DNA of 64,000 nucleotides from Thermococcus sp. 21S9. GTDB lineage: Archaea; Methanobacteriota_B; Thermococci; Thermococcales; Thermococcaceae. The notes below the pieces were generated by a model, which saw nothing but the letters and a program-made list of their open reading frames with translations, did not search any database and was not told the origin of the DNA. Below are positions 59,700-64,000 of this stretch, piece by piece (the first letter of the stretch is position 1; every line of letters starts with the position of its first letter). The DNA is taken from NCBI RefSeq assembly GCF_012027635.1, contig NZ_SNUS01000001.1:248001-312000 (forward strand). Reading direction: 5' to 3'. A program made the position numbers and the translations under genes.

Positions 59700-60552
59700 G
59701 GAGGTACAGGAAATACACTTCTTCCCCCTTTCTTAACTCCTCTGCCTTTAGTAGAGTTCTCGTATCCCAGGGGGACATTAGAACGATGACCTCTGGGGCC
59801 TCGTCGTCCCACTCAAGTTTGAGGAGTATCGGTCTCTCAACCGGAAACCCACCGGACAGGGTGAAGGTAACGCTCCTCTCCATCCTCTCCGAGACATCGA
59901 GAATGAAGGAATCACCGGCCTTCATGGTTGTGCGGAGGATTAGGTATGACTTTTTAGCGGGTTGTACCTTCTCATTCCGGTCCTCTCTAAAGTGAAGCGC
60001 AAAGGCCACTGTGGCGAAGAGCAGAAGTGGTAGCAGGAATGCCAGAGGAAGGACGTTCCGAGGGGTTTTTCCAAGGGAACTGCGCCATAGGAGCAGGACT
60101 ATCAGCATTATTCCAAGGGGCAGGGGAACGAGAACTTCACGGAGGGACGAAACGAAGAGCCTTTCACCTTCCTCACCCTCAACAGACTTAACGTCCCCCT
60201 CGAGCCACGTTATAAAGAGCGCCAGCAGGAAACCCATGAACAGGACAATTGCCCCGGGAACGTACCTGTCGAGCAGGTTAATGTCAATCCCGAAGATTGC
60301 GGGCAGAAGGTACAGAACCAGCGCCAGAAGGAACGGCCTCAGGAGGTCTCCAGTCAGGTAAACGTAAATGAGCGCGGGAACGATGACGAAAACGAGTCCC
60401 AGAAGCAGGGAAGGGGCGGGAATTCCCAATCGGGTCCCAATGTTGCCGGCGAGGAACCTGACGACGTCCGTCAGCGAAGCCAGCCACGCCAGCGGGAGCA
60501 GTAAGACCAGAACGGCGAGCTTTAGTGAATTCGTTGAGACCCTAAAGCGCAA
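59650..60552 (-). CDS. Membrane protein of the DUF58 operon
   Basis: The product of 300 residues (from TTG 60552) has about seven membrane segments followed by a soluble C-terminal domain of about 95 residues outside or inside the membrane (from about residue 205). I do not recognise the family. TTG 60552 is chosen because GGAGGTG lies six bases before it; TTG 60567 and GTG 60561 are alternatives. It overlaps the DUF58 gene end by 11 bases, so it is the last gene of that operon. Confidence 0.65.
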   Translation of the reverse strand: MRFRVSTNSLKLAVLVLLLPLAWLASLTDVVRFLAGNIGTRLGIPAPSLLLGLVFVIVPALIYVYLTGDLLRPFLLALVLYLLPAIFGIDINLLDRYVPGAIVLFMGFLLALFITWLEGDVKSVEGEEGERLFVSSLREVLVPLPLGIMLIVLLLWRSSLGKTPRNVLPLAFLLPLLLFATVAFALHFREDRNEKVQPAKKSYLILRTTMKAGDSFILDVSERMERSVTFTLSGGFPVERPILLKLEWDDEAPEVIVLMSPWDTRTLLKAEELRKGEEVYFLYLPTSRAPSSQGIPSAPL

Positions 60553-61789
60553 GGGAGACACCTCCAAGAACCTTTTTCAGGGCCGTGCTTGGACCCTCCT
60601 GGGAGGGAACCCACTCCACCACGGGCACGCCGAGTTTCTCGGTCAGCTTTCGCTTGTGGAGACGGGAGAGTTGCGCAACGTCTTCATCAATTGCCCCGTA
60701 GGGATTGATGTCCACGAGAAGAACCCTGCAGTTAAAGGTTTTCCTGAGCTTTCCAACGGCATCCCTCAGCTCCGAGACGTTGTAGGGAGTAACGTTGGTT
60801 ACGATTACTGCAAGGTCAACCTTTCCTGCCCTCTTGGAACGCTCCACTGCCAGGGGTATCGGTTCGGGGTCAGGAGACGGGCCGGCGGAAAGGACAGCCC
60901 GCATAAAGCTCGAAAACGCCTGCATTCCCGTTCTGGGTGTTACGAATCTTTTGGAGCCCGCGAGATACAGACCAACCCTCAGGTTTGCCTTGAGTAAGGT
61001 ATGCACGAGGGAAAGCGACAGGCTTAGGGCGCTTTCGAGGGCCCCGCTGAAGACGTCCCCAGTTCCCATCTCGGTCGTTGTGTCAGCGTACACCATGACG
61101 GTGGCCATGCCCTCGGGCTCGTACTCGTTGACGAGGGGAACACCGAAGCGGGCGGTGGCCTTCCAGTTGATTGCATTGAGGGGGTCCCCTGGCCGATACT
61201 CCCTAATCTCCTTGAAGTCCCGCGAGGATATCCCCTTGCGAGAGAGAACCGCCGGTAGACCGCGTCTTCTGGCCCGAATACTCCTCAGGGAACTTGTTCT
61301 GAGGCTACCAACAACGGGCTTGGCTTCTATCGTTACCTCGTCTCCAAATATCTCGTAGTTCGTCTCAAGGATTCCGAGGAAATCCCTGCCTATAACCTCA
61401 ACGGGGGAGATTGAGTGAACGCCCCGCTTTCCAGGGGAGACTTCATAGGAATACTCGACCTGAAGAACCTCGCCGGGTAGCTTTATGAAAACTCTGCGGT
61501 TTCGGCCGTGAACCTTAAGCCCCGGGGAAACAACATCCCCTACGAACACCAAGCCCGAACCCCTCTCGACGGTAAGTCTAACCCGAACCCGGGCCCGCCG
61601 GCCCACGGCGATGTTTTGTGCCTCCACTGTTCTTTCAACGTGAAAACCCGATGGCGGGTCGGAGAGGAGGGAGTACGCGAGAAGTGACGCAGGGATTAAG
61701 CTTGCGTATGCCAGACCAAGAACTCCGGTGAAGAGCGCGAGAGAGAACGGCGCAAGGGTCGCGAACAGCAGGACGTCCATCCGCTTCAT
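60542..61789 (-). CDS. DUF58 domain protein
   Basis: The 415-residue protein has two membrane helices at the N-terminus (residues 5-42), a beta-rich region and the DUF58 core SSRDFKEIREYRPGDPLNAINWKATAR (about residues 193-219, shown here only as landmark: R-E-Y-x-P-G-D and N-W-K-x-x-A-R), followed by a von Willebrand A-like domain (MVYADTTTEM). Such proteins usually occur with MoxR ATPases and transglutaminase or DUF4129 proteins in envelope-related operons. It overlaps the upstream gene by 4 bases. Confidence 0.82.
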   Translation of the reverse strand: MKRMDVLLFATLAPFSLALFTGVLGLAYASLIPASLLAYSLLSDPPSGFHVERTVEAQNIAVGRRARVRVRLTVERGSGLVFVGDVVSPGLKVHGRNRRVFIKLPGEVLQVEYSYEVSPGKRGVHSISPVEVIGRDFLGILETNYEIFGDEVTIEAKPVVGSLRTSSLRSIRARRRGLPAVLSRKGISSRDFKEIREYRPGDPLNAINWKATARFGVPLVNEYEPEGMATVMVYADTTTEMGTGDVFSGALESALSLSLSLVHTLLKANLRVGLYLAGSKRFVTPRTGMQAFSSFMRAVLSAGPSPDPEPIPLAVERSKRAGKVDLAVIVTNVTPYNVSELRDAVGKLRKTFNCRVLLVDINPYGAIDEDVAQLSRLHKRKLTEKLGVPVVEWVPSQEGPSTALKKVLGGVSLAL

Positions 61790-62598
61790 GAGTCAACCCC
61801 CGAGAAGCCGAGTTTTCCAAGGGTTTTTCTGAGAATCTCACGCCGTCTGAGCCTCTCGTAATCAAGCTTCTTCTCAACCACCCAGGGAGGAAGGAGGGGT
61901 GAATGCCTCGGCGGAGCGTACTCCACTATCGGTCTCACGATTTCACGGAGCTGGGCCTCGGCGAGGCCTTCAGGAGCGTTTCGGATTAAAAAGACAGTCA
62001 GAGGAACCTTGTCGCCTTTTTCAACGAACGACTCAATGACCCTTCTAAGCTCCCTTGAATAGTAGTCCTCGCGAACGCTTCCGGACGGCAGGGGGAGGGG
62101 TTCAATACGGGATTTCTTGCTCAGGTGCGTGGAGACGTAGGTGGAGACGGCGTAGGTCAAGTAGAGGATTAACCCGCTCATAGTCAATAGGATAAGGAAA
62201 CGCAGTGCTCCCCTGAGGTTTGGGTACGCAAGCAGGAACGAGAAGACGGCTCCGACGAGGAGGAACGCGAGGAATTTCCGCTCAATGAAATCGTTATCGA
62301 ACATCACCCTAAGGAGGTAGGCCAAGACGTAGGAAACAGCGACCCAAGCGGTGATTCCAACGAAAAACCATTTGTACCAATGTGAGCCGGTATAGAGGAG
62401 GAACGCAAGGGAAGCTATACCCCACCCCGCGCCCCGAATGAGGAGGTCGTGATACCTTCTTGCGTATCTGGCGAACATTGCAACTCCCGCACCTATACCA
62501 AGGAGTACGGACGGGACGGGTTCCTTCATGAACATCAGGCTAAGCACGGTCCAGGTAAAGGCCGTCGAGAGGATTGAATTAATCTTACTCTTCTCCAT
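61786..62598 (-). CDS. Membrane protein of the DUF58 operon
   Basis: The 270-residue protein has about six membrane segments in residues 10-155 and a cytoplasmic, Arg-rich C-terminal part with RRREILRKTLGKLGF. Family is not recognised. ATG 62598 lies inside the end of the previous gene, and its stop overlaps the DUF58 start (ATGA), so translation is coupled along the operon. Confidence 0.65.
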   Translation of the reverse strand: MEKSKINSILSTAFTWTVLSLMFMKEPVPSVLLGIGAGVAMFARYARRYHDLLIRGAGWGIASLAFLLYTGSHWYKWFFVGITAWVAVSYVLAYLLRVMFDNDFIERKFLAFLLVGAVFSFLLAYPNLRGALRFLILLTMSGLILYLTYAVSTYVSTHLSKKSRIEPLPLPSGSVREDYYSRELRRVIESFVEKGDKVPLTVFLIRNAPEGLAEAQLREIVRPIVEYAPPRHSPLLPPWVVEKKLDYERLRRREILRKTLGKLGFSGVDS

Positions 62599-64000
62599 CA
62601 CCGAACACCCCCAGCCTCTCAAGGGCTTCCACGAACTCCATGAAGTCGCGACTCTTGAGGGGACGCTCCGCGTAGTCAGCTAAAACGAATAGGGACGCAA
62701 TTGTCTCAAGGGCAGGGTCATCGAACCCCTTTCTCCTGAGGGCGCGGACTATCTCAAAGGGCGTCCTCCGCTCGGTGGGCACTCCCAGGGACTCCACGTA
62801 GGGGAGAAAATGCAGGTTGTAGGCCTTAATCACGGCCTCGCGCGGGGGAAGAACGTGGAACCCAAAGCTAACGTCCTCCGCCGAGAAAACGTGAGTCCCG
62901 ACGCCCGGCCGAAGCTCAAATACATCCCCTTTTCCGAGAGGCTCACCGTCAAGGAAAGCCTCCGCGGGCCTGTTCAACACGACCCTCACCGGCTCGTCGG
63001 GCAGGAAAACCCTTCTGACCGGGCTGAGAACCTTCAAAGGCTCAATGTAAAGTTGACGGGACGGTAGGGGCAACTCGGGGAGGCTTTTACGCTTCATCAC
63101 AGCGTAGGCAATACCCACAACAAGGAATAGACCGGATACCAGCTTTATTAGGCGGGAGATGTTAAGGGGATGTTTCGCCCCGAACCCCGGTGAGGATGTC
63201 GTTTCCTTTCCGTTCTCCAGAGGAGGAATCTCAAGGGTTTCGTTGAGGGGCAGATACAGGTCATCACCTGGATACACTATCCTAACCGTCCTCGTGGCGT
63301 TACCGATTCTCAGATAGGCGTAACCCCTCTCATCCGTCGTCAGATTCAGACTCATGTTTCCTACGGTAACCGTTATCGTCCTGTTGGGCAGGGGATTGCC
63401 GTTCCAGTTGAGGAAAATCGCAAGGGTTCCGTTCAGGCGCTTAAGTTCAACCTCGGGAACCCGCTTTATTGTAATTACAGGGTCGCTGTTGGAGGGATAG
63501 GCAAGGTAACCCCGGTAGTGGGCGACGACGTGGTAGCTTCCCGGCATCTCTCCCTCGGGGACTACCGCCGTCAGGTTAAACGTGCCGTTGCTGACCCGGA
63601 CAACGCCGACTATAGTGCCCGTTGTGTTCTTCGTCCTGTTGAGGGTTACGGTAACAAGGCCGTCGCGCACGGGGCTTCCGTTCGGATACATAACGGTTCC
63701 TTCGATGGGCATTCGGAGGTTGCCGTTACCGGAGAGGACATCGGGGTATTTCGTTATCTCAACAACGGGCTTTTCAAGGAGCGCCACCCACATGAGGAGG
63801 GCGGTCCTGCCTGTTTTGTTCGATGTGAAAATGAAGACCGGGTAGTAGCCGGGGGTGTAGTTTTTACCAACTGGAGGGACCTCAAAGGTGTAGGTTATTA
63901 CCGAGCCGTTTTCAGTCCTGGAAATAACCCTCAGAGGCAGGCCTGAGGTGTAGTTGAGCGGGCCCGTGAAGTTGGTATAGAACGTGAACTCAGTCGAGAC
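62585..64000 (-). CDS. Secreted/membrane protein with Ig-like domains and DUF4129-like end (5' partial)
   Basis: The frame is open through the right edge, so the N-terminus lies beyond the window. The visible about 470 residues hold Ig-like domains with many NxS/T sites, one membrane helix (LIKLVSGLFLVVGIAYAV), then a cytoplasmic part ending with a helical region (RRTPFEIVRALRRKG ... LADYAERPLKSRDFMEF) that looks like the C-terminus of DUF4129 proteins. This fits the DUF58/transglutaminase-type operon. It overlaps the following gene. Confidence 0.75.
   Translation of the reverse strand, partial: VSTEFTFYTNFTGPLNYTSGLPLRVISRTENGSVITYTFEVPPVGKNYTPGYYPVFIFTSNKTGRTALLMWVALLEKPVVEITKYPDVLSGNGNLRMPIEGTVMYPNGSPVRDGLVTVTLNRTKNTTGTIVGVVRVSNGTFNLTAVVPEGEMPGSYHVVAHYRGYLAYPSNSDPVITIKRVPEVELKRLNGTLAIFLNWNGNPLPNRTITVTVGNMSLNLTTDERGYAYLRIGNATRTVRIVYPGDDLYLPLNETLEIPPLENGKETTSSPGFGAKHPLNISRLIKLVSGLFLVVGIAYAVMKRKSLPELPLPSRQLYIEPLKVLSPVRRVFLPDEPVRVVLNRPAEAFLDGEPLGKGDVFELRPGVGTHVFSAEDVSFGFHVLPPREAVIKAYNLHFLPYVESLGVPTERRTPFEIVRALRRKGFDDPALETIASLFVLADYAERPLKSRDFMEFVEALERLGVFGDGEE

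Overview
The window is chromosomal DNA of a hyperthermophilic euryarchaeon of the order Thermococcales, most likely a Thermococcus with about 54% GC. The evidence is the complete Thermococcus-type archaellum operon, archaeal chemotaxis genes including cheF, cheC and cheD, a CGP-CTERM secreted protein, aTrm56, archaeal RNase P component 4, an unlinked archaeal 5S rRNA gene, TATA-box promoters and very tight gene packing. I see no insertion sequence, CRISPR array, tRNA or integrase.

Layout. 1-19.3 kb is housekeeping and accessory: a CPBP-like membrane protein, an M1-like peptidase, methyltransferases, two MFS transporters, three consecutive GNAT acetyltransferases (the third frameshifted), an ABC exporter with a nucleotidyltransferase, SAM hydrolase plus NadM, a lipoprotein with aTrm56 and a CDP-alcohol phosphotransferase, HAD phosphatases, ASCH proteins, a 54-residue class III pilin with an A24 prepilin peptidase, and protein-L-isoaspartate methyltransferase. 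Two intergenic stretches (14.3 kb and 17.9-18.0 kb) carry candidate guide RNAs of the C/D and H/ACA classes.

19.3-37.3 kb is the archaellum locus on the minus strand: five archaellins (arlB1-B5), arlC, arlD/E, arlF, arlG, arlH, arlI, arlJ and a translationally coupled S-layer-like protein. Divergent from arlB1 is a 1190-residue secreted protein. Beyond it lie a fla-associated methyltransferase (fam type) and an EarA-like winged-helix regulator. 37.6-53.3 kb is the chemotaxis locus: cheW and a receptor on the minus strand, then cheR-cheY-cheB-cheA-cheC-cheC2-cheD-receptor-(membrane coiled-coil protein)-cheF on the plus strand, followed by a CGP-CTERM propeller protein and a HEAT-repeat protein. 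Two membrane-anchored helical proteins, at the start and end of this locus, look like paralogues of each other.

Motility control. A 12-base unit (consensus near TGTAGGTGSWTA), often in head-to-tail arrays with exact 12-base period, sits just upstream of the TATA boxes of the archaellum operon, the cheR operon, the receptor-cheW pair and a coiled-coil gene at 53.3-54.3 kb. It also lies at the predicted transcription start of the earA-like gene. This defines a candidate EarA regulon joining motor, sensing and structural genes.

54.3-64 kb holds the coiled-coil gene, the 5S rRNA gene, an uncharacterised protein coupled to RNase P component 4, a CWB2-type secreted protein, a cyclase-family hydrolase, S-adenosylhomocysteine hydrolase and a DUF58-centred membrane operon that runs off the right edge. 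Several divergent gene pairs share a single palindromic TATA box.
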